Shown here: piece after piece, positions 1 through 9,827 of the stretch
Numbering within the stretch: position 1 is the stretch's first letter
How the letters are laid out: each line of letters begins with the position of its first letter
NCBI GenBank assembly: GCA_003254885.1
Contig: QANT01002476.1
Coordinates: forward strand, 1 to 24,325
Source of the DNA: Purshia tridentata
Lineage: Eukaryota > Streptophyta > Magnoliopsida > Rosales > Rosaceae
DNA length: 24,325 bases
Direction: 5' to 3'
The notes under the pieces: model-generated
Databases searched by the model: none
What the model saw: only the letters and a program-made list of their open reading frames with translations
What the model was told of the DNA's origin: nothing
Position numbers and translations under genes: made by a program

Positions 1-282
1 ATTGAAACCCCAATCACACCTAAATTAGTCAATCTCCCAATTGTCCAAACCTCAATTTCCCAAACCTCAATCTTCCAATTATTAAGAGTTTAGGCCCTTC
101 CCTAAACATTATACACTAAAACTATTATTTAATAAGTATAAAATATAAAACCAAAATTTATGAGGCCTAATGTGTATGAACTTGTTAATTTTAGGCTAAA
201 TTAAATATCTAAATTTTTTTTTTAAATTGTGTTTAATATTCAAGTAATAAACACAAAAAAGAAGCTAAAAATGCCTAACAGC

Positions 283-466
283 CCGTTTGGGCCTAGCTCG
301 ACCCGGCCCAAAAGCCCACAAGACCCAAGCCCGATGGGCGGGTCTTGGGCTTGTGTATTTAAGCCCAAGCCCGGCCCGGCCCGGCCCGAAAATCCTATTG
401 GGCTCCTCTTATCCAAGCTCGAGCCCAACCCGAGTCCGAAAAATTAGGGCCGGGCGCCGACCCCTA
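283..466 (-). mobile_element. hAT-like transposon terminus with GGCCC-rich subterminal repeats
   Basis: Read on the minus strand the segment starts TAGGGGTCGGCGCCCGGCCC at 466 and continues as a dense run of GGGCC, GGCCC and GGGCTTGGGC words to about 283. TAGGGGT-type ends with G/C-rich subterminal repeats are typical of non-autonomous plant hAT elements. The expected 8-bp target duplication next to it (467-474) has no visible partner upstream in the window, so this is one end only, or a truncated copy. Open frames across it are low-complexity and not genes. It would lie in the last visible intron of the ankyrin gene. Confidence 0.5.
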
Positions 467-775
467 ATAAAAAATGATAGGCTCATCAAATGTGTTATTT
501 AAAGTTGTTCATCAAATAATGTGTATGTATGCATGATGTATTATTATCTTAATTATTTATTAAGTAATGACTCGAAATTTAAATAAATGAAAATTTATCA
601 TATTATTTGGTGAAAATATTTAATGAACATAACTTTCCCTTTACTCATGAGAATACTATGTGAAACTCAATGATATGTTCTCACAACATGCAAGACACAT
701 AAATAAATAGTGGACGTCCTTTAAGATATGATAGCCGAAATCACTAATTTAATAAATTGATATAGATCGACTTAC

Positions 776-3700
776 CCCATGAAATGAAGAAATAGCTTCC
801 ATGGTACTCTCTGCAACATCAAGAGCTGTCATTCCCTCGTTGTTCAAAAGCTTTAAGTTGATCACCTTATTCCATGTTAAATATTTCACAACTCTTGGAT
901 GTCGGTGCATTGTTGCCAAATGTAAAGGAGTATTTCCATCTTTGTCTTTCTGGTTTATCAACATCTGGAACTCTTCACCTTTTCTGATAAAGTACTCGAG
1001 GATGTTATACTTGCCATATTTTGCTGCAACATGTACTATATTTTGGCCATCCGAATTCAGAAGTTCCTTTGAAGCAGGACAATGTTGAAGCAGCTCTTTA
1101 ACAATGTCAACATGATCTTTGCTTGATGCAGAATGGATTGGAAAGGTGCCATTATTATCCGGTTCATAAGAATCAGAGGAAAATTTTTTTAAAATAAAGC
1201 GAACCCCTTCGAGATAACCTTCTGATGCTGCAAAATGAAGTGGAGTCCTCCCTTTCTTATCTTTTAGCTTGATGGTACATAGCTTGTGTGGTATTTCCTC
1301 TAGGACTTGTAGCATCTCTAAATGAATTCAACATAGATTAGAATACTATGATTAAAATGAATTTGATTTATATTTTCTTAATTTAAAATGAGCTATATAT
1401 GGCAGCTCACCCACCACCCTCCCTCCCTCCCATGCACGCTAGAAGCTTCCACTATGATGGGTATGACTTCGAGCGCGATGAAGATGACCACGACTCAAAA
1501 ATTGGATGGTGTTTATGTTGGATGGAATTACAAAAGGAGGGGCCACCGGGCCGCTAGCAGTGGGCGCGTGTAGGGTGGCTAGCTGGGTCGGGTGGGATCG
1601 AGTGGGGTGGGTTAGTTTGTGCTTTTCTTTTTTATATATTTTTTATAATCTTAAAACCTAAATGGGTAAACTTAAGGGTAATTTAATTTAATGACTCATT
1701 TTAATCGCTTCAAGCCTTTTTAACCAATGTCAGGTTTTTTAACTTTTTTTAACTTTTTTCCTTGTGAAATATCCATAATGCCCTTCATATATTCCTATCA
1801 AATTCCCAAAAAAAAAATTCCCACTTGTTCTTCTTCTCTCCTTCTCTCCTTCTCTCTCTCTCATCTCTCTCTATGAACCACTGAAACCCAAAGAAAAGCC
1901 AACAAATCCACTCGCTGGCCTCCTCCTCGCCCCTGCTCAATCTTGGCCCCTCACCCTTGCCCCTTACTTTCGCCCCCTACCCTCGCCCTTGCCCTCGCCC
2001 ATATCTGCGCCTCTCCCTCTTTATCTCCCACCTTCAATTTGTCGCCTCTTGGGTTTTTATTTTTGTAGATCTTTGGAGATTCAAGAGGTTCATGGTTGAT
2101 GGTTGAATGTCGATGGGTTTGTATTTTATGGTTGATGGTTGATGAAAGTGAAGTGTGAAGAAGAAGAAGTACGTGTTGCAAAGTTGGTTTGTACGGTCGA
2201 TTATGTATTCAACACATAGAGGAGTTTATGGTTGACCATATGGCGACCACAAAATCGAGAATAATCGGACGTGAGTTTTTTTTTTTTTCTTATGTTTCTT
2301 GATTTTTTAGTGGACACATGGTGGACATGGTAGTGTAGCAATTTTTGGTGGACAATGGATTTGTAGATGTGAAATTTTCGGTGGACCACACTATCCACCA
2401 AAAATTACACAGCGAATTCCACGACTATATCCACCATCTTCTTCTTCATGTCCATCTTGCAGCCTACCCACCTCGCGCCTAGATCTGGTGTGCAATGGGT
2501 GTGGGCTGGACGAGAGAAAGTGAGAGAGAGAGATCATTTGCATCCAAAAAAAAAATCAGAAAAGTTGTTTTAGAAACCATTAATGAGGGAGAGAGAATTG
2601 AGAGGTGGATTCAAAACCAGATTTGGAAATCATATTTTCTTCTTCTTCTCCGTTGCGGTGGTGTGAGGCTGGTGGTAACGTTCTAGATGCGGGGCGGTGG
2701 CCATGGGTTCTGGGTGCGGCGCAATGGCCATAGGTTTGGCGCGAAGGAAGGGCTGCTGCAGCAAGAAGGTGGATGGTTGGTAGAATGTAGCGACCAGAAT
2801 TTCATATAGGCGTATTTTGGTCCGAAAGATAGAAAAAGGTTATAAAAGCTTAAATATTCTTACATGAGTTAAAAAAGCTTGAGGCTAAAATAAACCCATG
2901 ACCCACAGCTTCAGGCTTCTCAGCTGAACCTCTGCAGCACCGACAAATCTGCAATAACCTACGACCCACTATACCAACCTCAGTCAAAACCTAAAGCCAC
3001 AAATGCGAATCTAGCCTCTATCATCTCGAATTGTCATAGGTATTAAAGAAGCAAGCTGAAGAGCCACCGTTAAAATGGCTTGCATGTGCTGCATTTTTAC
3101 ATTTCCAGTTGCAATGATTTGATGACAGGCTTTGGAACAAAAATCCTAATAGAAACTTGAAGCAACTTGGAATTTTTTGTCCGAGTTGTGTTTGAAACTC
3201 TTTATTTTGGTCAGCTTTTCTAACCAGTTGGCTGAGGTTAGGCGACCGCCACCAAACCCCATAGAAGAATTACAAATTAATAAATGATTAAATATTATGT
3301 GAGCAATTGAGAAATATACGTACCTTTCTTCTTGCCCAGAATTAAAGCAAACAATGGGGACTTGCCTTCCACCTCTACGTTCATAAGCGACTCGCTTTTC
3401 TTTAAAATTTCATGAACAAGCTTAGTAAACCCTGCTTCAGCTGCCAAATACAAAGGTGATTTGTCTTGCTTATTAGCATAAAACGAAACCAGTGGATCTG
3501 CCTCCATCAAGCAGTGTGCCGTGCTTTGATGATGAAAAATGAGTGCCTCATGCAAGGCAGTGTTTTCCTCCTTATTTTTGATCCTAAACAACCTTCTATC
3601 TTCATCCTCAATATCTGTTGCTTCCCCATCTTTCGCTAAATCAACAAGAAATTTGAGCATATTGTCGTTCCCTGCTCTGGCCGCAATATGGAGTGCAGTG

Positions 3701-3987
3701 TCGCCTTGTAAGTTTTGCTTTGACAAAAGGGGCTTGTGATGTCTTAAAATCTCAGATGCTAGATTTTGATGGCCGAAGGTCACAGCTACGTGAAGGAGCG
3801 TGTTGTTATGGGGGCTTAGTTGGGAGAGAAGTTGAATGAGAGCATCTTCATTATTTGTCTCATCGTTTACAATTCTCCAAAAGCGATCTTTCATGCCCAA
3901 AGTTGCACACTTGTACAACTTTTGGTATGTGTCAGCTATTTTCTCAAAGTCCTGGAGTTCATGCGCTTCTGTCCTTAATATCCACAT
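776..3987 (-). CDS. Ankyrin-repeat protein, ACD6/ITN1-like class (partial; two coding exons)
   Basis: Two minus-strand exons are seen: 3987-3324 (exon may begin at 4043) and 1317-776. Donors are AAAG/GTACGT and GGG/GTAAGT; the acceptor is TTTAG/AG. The exons join in phase (G plus AG gives Glu before the ATG at 1315), giving about 402 residues. At least eight ankyrin repeats are visible, with signatures such as NTLLHVA, DTALHIAA, SPLYLAAEAG, RTPLHFAASEG and NTPLHLA. The first ATG in this exon is at 3987; the reading frame runs open past it to the acceptor TCTGCAG at 4044, so there is probably an upstream non-coding exon. In plant ankyrin proteins of this class the repeats are followed by a PGG membrane domain with about four helices. 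No such exon lies in 1-775, so it is either outside the window or lost. Such proteins act at membranes in defence, cell death or salt responses; that role here is family inference. Class confidence is high, the specific member is unknown. Confidence 0.85.
1318..3323 (-). other. 2-kb intron of the ankyrin gene with foreign-looking insert
   Basis: The intron between the two ankyrin exons runs from donor GTACGT at 3323 to acceptor TTTAG at 1318. It is far from uniform. 1410-1620 is G/C-rich; 1815-2040 is a CT-rich leader-like run; 2290-2460 has repeated GTGGAC words that partly pair as a hairpin (about 2328-2352 with 2394-2411). A TGTAGCGACCAG word at 2786 resembles the start of some plant Gypsy LTRs. 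I see no convincing exon of a known gene and no confirmed element boundaries. A transposon insertion explains the composition best. Confidence 0.45.
3011..3145 (-). other. Coding-like 44-codon fragment, unrecognised
   Basis: On the minus strand, after TCTATTAG (a possible splice acceptor), a frame of 44 codons runs to TAG at 3011. It has protein-like composition, for example HQIIATGNVKMQHMQAI and VALQLASLIP. It could be the last exon of a captured gene fragment inside the ankyrin intron, or chance. I do not recognise the family. Confidence 0.15.
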
Positions 3988-4225
3988 TTCAAGAAACAGT
4001 TCTCTCAGACTACTCAAGGCCAAGAATGTCTGCCCAAAATTAGCTGCAGATATGATGACAGATGTTTAGAGATACAAAGAATTTTTTATGCATAACCAAT
4101 ACGTCGTCACATTATTAGACCGTTTATCTTTTATAGGATATAATATTAATAACATATACCTATATTATGACATATTTATTAGTTATATCAATAAAGAGAT
4201 TGCTAATACAATCCTTCCGACACTA

Positions 4226-4233
4226 CTTAAGAG
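4226..4233. repeat. hAT target-site duplication, left copy
   Basis: CTTAAGAG immediately left of the element end TAGGGGTGGG. The same eight bases follow the right end at 6273-6280. Confidence 0.88.
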
Positions 4234-6272
4234 TAGGGGTGGGTAACCAAGCCGAGCCGAACCAAAAGTTGGAAATCGAGTATTGACCAAACCACCTCGG
4301 TCAGCCTCTTTGGCGTACCGAGATCGAGACCGGAAGTCCGGTAAACCAGCATCCAGTCGTACTGAGATTTGGTTCGGAGTGGGCCTTGACCAGCACCCAA
4401 TTTGAAACCCCCACAATCCTCAAATCAACAGCAATCAAGCTTGAGGAGAAAGATGGATGAGGTGCTGGGTTTTGAGTTTTCTGGGTTTTCTGGGTGAGTG
4501 AAGTGCATAGTGATGAAGAGGGAATTGAAGGGAGGAAGATCTGAGTGGTCCCATTGCCGTTATGAGGTGCTGGGTTTTTTTATGGGTTTTCACTTTTTTG
4601 GGTGAGGGATGAAGAGGGAAGAGATAAGAGAGATGAGATGAGGCTGATGAGCAAAAATAAGAGAGGTGATCGGAGAAGGAGGATTGGGTCACTAAAGGAA
4701 CTAAGAAAAAGAACAAATCTGGAAGAGTTGGGAGGGGAGAAAAGAGAGAGTGAGATAAAAAGTGAAATGATTTGGATGTGGGGAAGAGATAGGCTGCAGG
4801 GGAAAAGAGGAAGAAAGGGAAAAAAAATGGTAAAAAAGAGAAAGTTGGTCATAGGCAGGGCCCCACGAGGAAAGAATCAAAGAAGGATGGAAAGAGAAAA
4901 AAAAAGTAAAAAAAAAGAAACAAAAGAAAAGAAAAAAGGGTTTAGAGTTCGTTGGGAAAATTTTAAATCATATATATATCTTAGGCCTTCTACTGTGGTA
5001 AAGCTATTTTTTGATAGCCAAATGTCATTTTGGGTGTGTAAATAGTATTTTTTGGATATCAGTTTCACTATGGTGCTAATACTCATATTTGACTATCAGA
5101 ATATTATATCTAATTAAATTATGCATAATATTGATTAAGTGACTTATACTTTGAAATTTATAACATAAATATTTATAAAAATTATACCATTAGTTATATT
5201 CTAAAAAGATTTTTAATTTAAATTAATATTGAATATATTTGAATATTTTTTTGTTTATCAGAATTTTTTAATGGTTTTTTATGTATTTTAAATTAAAAAT
5301 CATTTGGGGCAGATCTTGGCCGTTGGTTTCCAAAACGGCCACCAAATCTGGCCCATTCATTTTGAAAAAAAAGATTGGCATGTTGCCTTCTCATGCAAGC
5401 CGTTGATATTGCAACGATTAGTTAATCACAGCCCAACGTCTAGGCTACGAGCAAGAGAGTGGGAATGGTGTTGCTGCAGCCAACAATTCTTGGGCCCACT
5501 CACAAGCTTTTGTTAGCCTTTTTGTTCTCTCTCTCTTTCACGTGGGTTCCTTTCACCTATCATGGGCCAATTTTCAATTTGGCTTTCGGCTATCATTGAT
5601 ACCCAATTATTCATATCAATTTGGCCATCATGCCATTTTGCCTATCAAACTCCGACCCGTAGTGGCAAGTCTATAGCCAAATTAATCTCAATATGGCTTG
5701 TGGCCAACACTATGCCGGTGCAGAGTAGATGGCCTTATACCTTAAAACTATAATTCATAGTTGGTATATATTATAAATTTTAAACCTTATATCTTATATC
5801 TTATACCTTAAACCCTAAACTAAACTCCATTGTGCGTTTTAACAAAAAAAATTATTAGCTTCAATTAAAATAAGGTATAAGAACTCATAAAAATATATCA
5901 TTCAACTTTTTTATATAATAAATATATGATTCAATTGAAATAATTATGAAATATGTTTTATTATCTAATATATGGTTCAATTGATATATAAAATATATCT
6001 TATTATCTAAAATAAAGCTAGGGTAATATTAATTTTATTATCTAAAAAATGTGTATAAATATATAAAACTAAAGATTAATTTTTAAATATTTGTTTTGGT
6101 TCAGTAAATTGACGATTCTGGATTATAGAAACCGACACCGAAACCGACATTTTCGGTTTGGTCCAGTTATCGTTGTCTCAGTTTCGGTTCTACTCGATTC
6201 CGATTTCTTTAGTATCGGTAGCACTGGTTTCGGAGCGGTTTTTGGTTTTTCAGTCAGACCGACCCAACCCTA
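4234..6272. mobile_element. Non-autonomous hAT element with 8-bp target duplication
   Basis: Left end TAGGGGTGGGT (4234-4244) and right end ACCCAACCCTA (6262-6272) are inverted repeats with one mismatch in eleven. The 8-bp sequence CTTAAGAG flanks both sides exactly (4226-4233 and 6273-6280), the duplication length diagnostic of hAT transposition. CCGAACC/CGGTTT-type words are repeated near both ends (4245-4390 and 6118-6260). No transposase frame is visible; the 4602-5045 plus frame is low-complexity Lys/Arg/Glu from a purine-rich tract. A diverged tandem duplication of about 106 bp starts at 4456 and 4562. The element also carries a nested MITE. About 750 of its 2039 bases are the later insertion. 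Confidence 0.88.
4984..5734. mobile_element. PIF/Harbinger (Tourist)-like MITE nested in the hAT element
   Basis: The ends are inverted: GGCCTTCTACTGTG at 4984 against GGCCATCTACTCTG read inward from 5734, 12 of 14 bases matching. TTA stands on both sides (4981-4983 and 5735-5737), the 3-bp target typical of PIF/Harbinger elements. Subterminal TAGCCAAAT/ATTTGGC words also recur in opposite orientation. The 751 bases hold no long coding frame, so this is a non-autonomous copy. Short ends make the superfamily call moderate, but position inside the hAT element shows it inserted later. Confidence 0.65.
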
Positions 6273-6280
6273 CTTAAGAG
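6273..6280. repeat. hAT target-site duplication, right copy
   Basis: CTTAAGAG immediately right of the element end CCAACCCTA, identical to 4226-4233. Confidence 0.88.
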
Positions 6281-6604
6281 TCAAGTAGATAGAGAGCCCT
6301 TCAATCTTTGCAAGAGTAGTGAAAAGATTTATATCATATTTGTTGCTTGGAGAGAGAGACCGAGAGAGAAGGAGAGTCCCCTCTATCTAACGGTCATTCC
6401 TGTTGAATTAATATCCAATGCAAATAATATAAATATTAAAATAAATCTTAAAACAAATATATTGGGCCGGATCGAGTAGGAAGATTTAATTGGGGGGCCG
6501 GAGTAGAGATGATAGATCAAACAAATATAAACATTGATAGAAACACAAGAATCATGATCAACATATATATTAACAGCCAATAATCAGAAATCAGAGATGT
6601 GTAC

Positions 6605-6765
6605 CTAATGATGCACTGTCAAATAAGCAATAGGGCAAGACAAAGTGTTTACTCTCTCAAATATCTTTTATGTTCTATCTCTCAAAGGGACGTACTAGAT
6701 TTAGGGCGAACAGGTGGTATTTTGAGAGTCAGGACCTTGACTATATGTATATAGATATATATGGT
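6605..6765 (-). promoter_or_regulatory. Possible TATA region and non-coding leader exon of the ankyrin gene
   Basis: Read on the minus strand there is a TATATA-rich stretch (about 6765-6743). It is followed by roughly 115 bases with no ATG, ending in CATTAG/GTACAC at 6605, a usable splice donor. The coding exon of the ankyrin gene downstream begins after an acceptor (4044) and lacks an upstream ATG in frame, so a leader exon is expected somewhere here. The intron between them would contain the 2-kb hAT element. This is inference from splice signals only; no transcript evidence is available. Confidence 0.25.
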
Positions 6766-6799
6766 AGGATCGATCCTACACCCATCCTAAGCCTAGTTA

Positions 6800-8120
6800 A
6801 TTTGAGGGAGTACCTTGTGATACAAGGTTGCTGATCCAATACTTAAGCAACCAATTGTGAGTTGCTTTATAAACTGCAATGGCTATACATTTAATTAATT
6901 AAAATAGCTAGCTAGTGAGGATATTAATTGATTTTGTTGTAGTGAAATAATACTTTTAAGAGGATTAATTGCTGGATATTAATTGGATGGAATTTCTTTT
7001 TTCTCAGTTTATCACTTATTACTTGTTCCTTTTCTTTTCCCTTTGATCTTTCTCTTTTTTTTTTTTTTTTTTTTTTTCCCGACCACTACATTCCTAACCT
7101 TTTCTTTTCACCTTTATTCTTCGATATTAATTTTTTTAACTTTTTTTTTTCTTTCTAGCATGATATATATCAATTTTCATCTTAAGGATAATATTAATAT
7201 AATTTTTCTCTGTTGTGCGGAAATTAATTTATAAATTCGATCACGCACCTTCGCACACCGACACATCTCACCACACATGCATATTGGTATTTCATTAACT
7301 CTGGTAGTGTTGTGTGAAAATCACTTGATACGGTATTTTTTTTTTTTGGCCAAGCACTTGATACGTTTAATCATACACCTTTTTGTTTTTCTTTTTTGGT
7401 AACACTAATCATACACCTTCAAAAATGGGATATGTGATATCTCTCCTATTTTAGACACCCACATCTCCAAACTGGTGTAGAGTTTACCAAAAGGCCTCAA
7501 AAATGTTAGTGTATGTGATTTTTTTTTTTAATATGTATATTAATGAGTGACTCCTTACTTATCCTTCCACTTGGTTCTTGTTTTAATTACTTGCCCTTTT
7601 CTCCTTTAGAAGTTGAGTTCTTTATTCATTGTGTCGGTAGAGAGAACTGGGTTTTCTTTCTTGGATTTGAATTGTGTGTGAGGTTTGATTCTGATAGCAT
7701 ATGCCATATATGATCGAGTTACGAAGAGATGAGAACTGAGAATATTAATTTCTCTACATATATATTTTTCATATGAACCCTGGAGTGAAGGATGTAGAAC
7801 AAGATAACTAAGAATAGAGACCAGTACATATATCATTGCTCTTGGTACTTTACTTTTCTTTTTTAAAGAAAATAAAAGGAGTTTGCTTTGATTTAGATAG
7901 CTAAGAATAAGTTTGGGGCCCAACAAGTCCCCATTTTTGTGCAACAACAGAGGTCTTAGATGAGGTCTACAATAACATCAAAACATGGCGCCCCATTTAT
8001 TTTTTGAGTATTATTAGATGTATTAATTACATCTTTTCAAAGCCAATCAATTATATTTTTTTAAAATAAAACTAAAAAATTATTTAAAAAATTAAAAAAC
8101 AAAAGAACAAAAATGTAGAA
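6800..8120. other. AT-rich intergenic region, no gene seen
   Basis: Only short open frames without protein-like composition occur here. The region has long T runs (7055-7078, 7328-7340, 7520-7530) and TTAATTAATTA-type AT stretches. The ORF-like stretches on either strand fall on low-complexity sequence. No tRNA, rRNA or known element was recognised. Confidence 0.5.
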
Positions 8121-8151
8121 ACCAATCCAGTTCCCAACCCCACCCGAGCCC

Positions 8152-8290
8152 CTCCTTCTCTCTCCAGGCACAGGCAACCCCACCGTCGACGAGCCCCTAC
8201 TTCACGAAAGGCTGTCTGGTCCTCTCTCCCTCTCTAGCCACCGGCAACCCCACCACAGACGACCCCTTACTTCACGAAGGGCTGTCTGGT
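8152..8290. repeat. Two-copy 70-bp tandem duplication
   Basis: Two adjacent diverged copies share GGCAACCCCACC (8173 and 8243), a CGACGA/AGACGA word, CTTCACGAA and GGCTGTCTGGT (8211 and 8281). The period is 70 bp. G/C content is clearly above the surroundings, suggesting part of an inserted element. Confidence 0.7.
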
Positions 8291-8763
8291 GGGTTAAGCT
8301 TGGAGCTTTACAATAAACACTCTACCACTAGGGTCGGCCCAAGCCCAAGGCGAGCAAGGCCTAGGCCTAGGCCTTGGGCCACATTTTGAGAAAATGCCTC
8401 ATTTAGAATGAATCTTTATATATATACATTAAAAAGTCAAAATAAAAAAAGAAAAATAATGGCCCTAAATAGAAAAAGACATTATTTCAGAATAAACGTT
8501 AGAAAAGAATGCCTTAATTTAAAATAAGTCATTTCTACTTACACTTTTATAAATACAAGTCAAATAGAAAAAATAAAAATAATGACCCCAAACATAAAGA
8601 AGAACAAATGTCCAATGAACTATTATGATAAAATAATAAAAAATAGGGTAATTTTTTCTAAACTCTTTAATTACCAACAAACATTTCTTAAGCCTCCACC
8701 CATCTGAAAACTTTCCCAAAACCCATTAAAATCCCCTAAAACTTATAATACATTTTTTGCCCT

Positions 8764-9157
8764 TCTGACGCACTTTGACGCGCACTAACGCCCTCTGACG
8801 CAGACTGACGCGTGAGCTGACACAGACTAACACACGCCCAAAAATACAGTTACACTAAAATTGAAACTGAATTTTAGAAATACAATTACATTAAAAAATA
8901 ACTACAAATAATTATATTATTAATTTTTTTAAAAGAAAAAAACTTTCAAGCTCATAAAAAAATAAAAAACCAGTATACACTTTGACTAAAAAAAAGTTAC
9001 ACATTCACTAAAAACAACTACACCTTCATTAAACAAACAGTTACACCTTCACTAAATAAACGGTTACACCTTCACTGAAATACAGTTACACTGGGTGAGC
9101 GTCAGAGCACGCGTCAGAATACGTTAGAGAGTGCGTCAGAACGCGTTAGAATGCGTC
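8764..9157. repeat. Inverted pair of short-period TGACGC arrays
   Basis: Left arm (8764-8837) contains seven units of 10-12 bp such as CTGACGCA, TTGACGCGCA and CTAACGCC. The right arm (9096-9157) carries the same unit in reverse, GCGTCAGA, GCGTTAGA and ACGTTAGA. Flanks also match in opposite orientation (CCTAAAACTTATAAT at 8735 against ATTATAATTTTTAGG near 9173). The two arms face each other across about 260 AT-rich bases. Confidence 0.75.
8996..9092 (+). repeat. About 24-bp tandem repeat between the TGACGC arms
   Basis: The unit AGTTACACCTTCACTAAA occurs in about four imperfect copies (starting near 9000, 9015, 9039 and 9063), spaced about 24 bp. A further partial copy, AAATACAGTTACAC, is present at 9078 and again in direct orientation at 8842 beside the left arm. 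Confidence 0.65.
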
Positions 9158-9827
9158 AAAAGGATTAAAAAAATTATAATTTTTAGGAGGTTTTGAGAGT
9201 TTCTAGAAGGTTTAGACAAATTTTTTAAATGTTTAGGAGGTTTAAAGTTACGAACTAAAATGAAAAAAATAAATAAAATTTTATTAAAATTAAAAACAAA
9301 TAAAAAGGGTATAGTTGAAATTCTAAAAAAAAAAATCAACTTTAAATAGTTATAGGTTGACTAAGGAGGTTTTAAAAAATATTAAAGTGTAATATTGGGG
9401 GTTTTGGAAAAGCTTAATTTTGCTTGGAGGTTATAAGAGAATTAATCTCTAACTAAGGGGTTTATAAATATTTAAATATGTCAAACAAACTTATATATAA
9501 AACTTTAAAAAATAATATAACATCTCAAAAATCAAGAATAATGAATTTTTAAAGAAAATTTATATTTTAATAATAAATTTGAACAGCTTCTTTTTAACTC
9601 TTGCCTTAAGTCTCATTTTCAATTCAATTGGACCGCACCTGCACAGGACAAACATTTAGCGGTGGGTTAAAGAACTCTGAACTCTGTTCCTTGAATAATT
9701 GATGCAAAGATAATTAACTTGGAAAATACAAGTATGCACAAAACATTAGATACAAACAAGTATCAGCTTCAAATGTTGCTGCTAATTTTTTAAATCAAAT
9801 GCAGCTTAAATCTGATGTAGAATGAAC

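Larger units (their letters stand above)
8329..9641. mobile_element. Possible hAT-type element (ends only partly supported)
   Basis: TAGGGTCGGCCC at 8329 is followed by AGGCGAGCAAGGCC and repeated CCTAGGCC, then TTGGGCCACATTTTGAG. Near 9641 the sequence reads inward as CAGGTGCGGTCC, then AAAATGAGAC and TTAAGGC. These resemble the ends of hAT elements of the TTF-zinc-finger type, but I find no matching 8-bp target duplication and no transposase. Boundaries are uncertain. Confidence 0.3.

Noticed and set aside
229..502. Open frames on both strands over the GGCCC-rich segment
   Set aside because: Pro/Gly/Arg-rich translation of transposon subterminal repeats; no domain and overlapping frames on both strands.
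4580..5045. 147-codon Lys/Arg/Glu-rich frame and the opposite Ser/Leu/Phe-rich frames
   Set aside because: Translation of a purine-rich tract inside the hAT element; low complexity and ends inside the nested MITE.
5805..5820. TTAAACCCTAAAC, telomere-like
   Set aside because: Only one complete unit within an AT-rich run; not an interstitial telomere array.
6983..7234. 83-codon Phe/Leu-rich frame
   Set aside because: Depends on a long T run; no protein-like sequence outside it.
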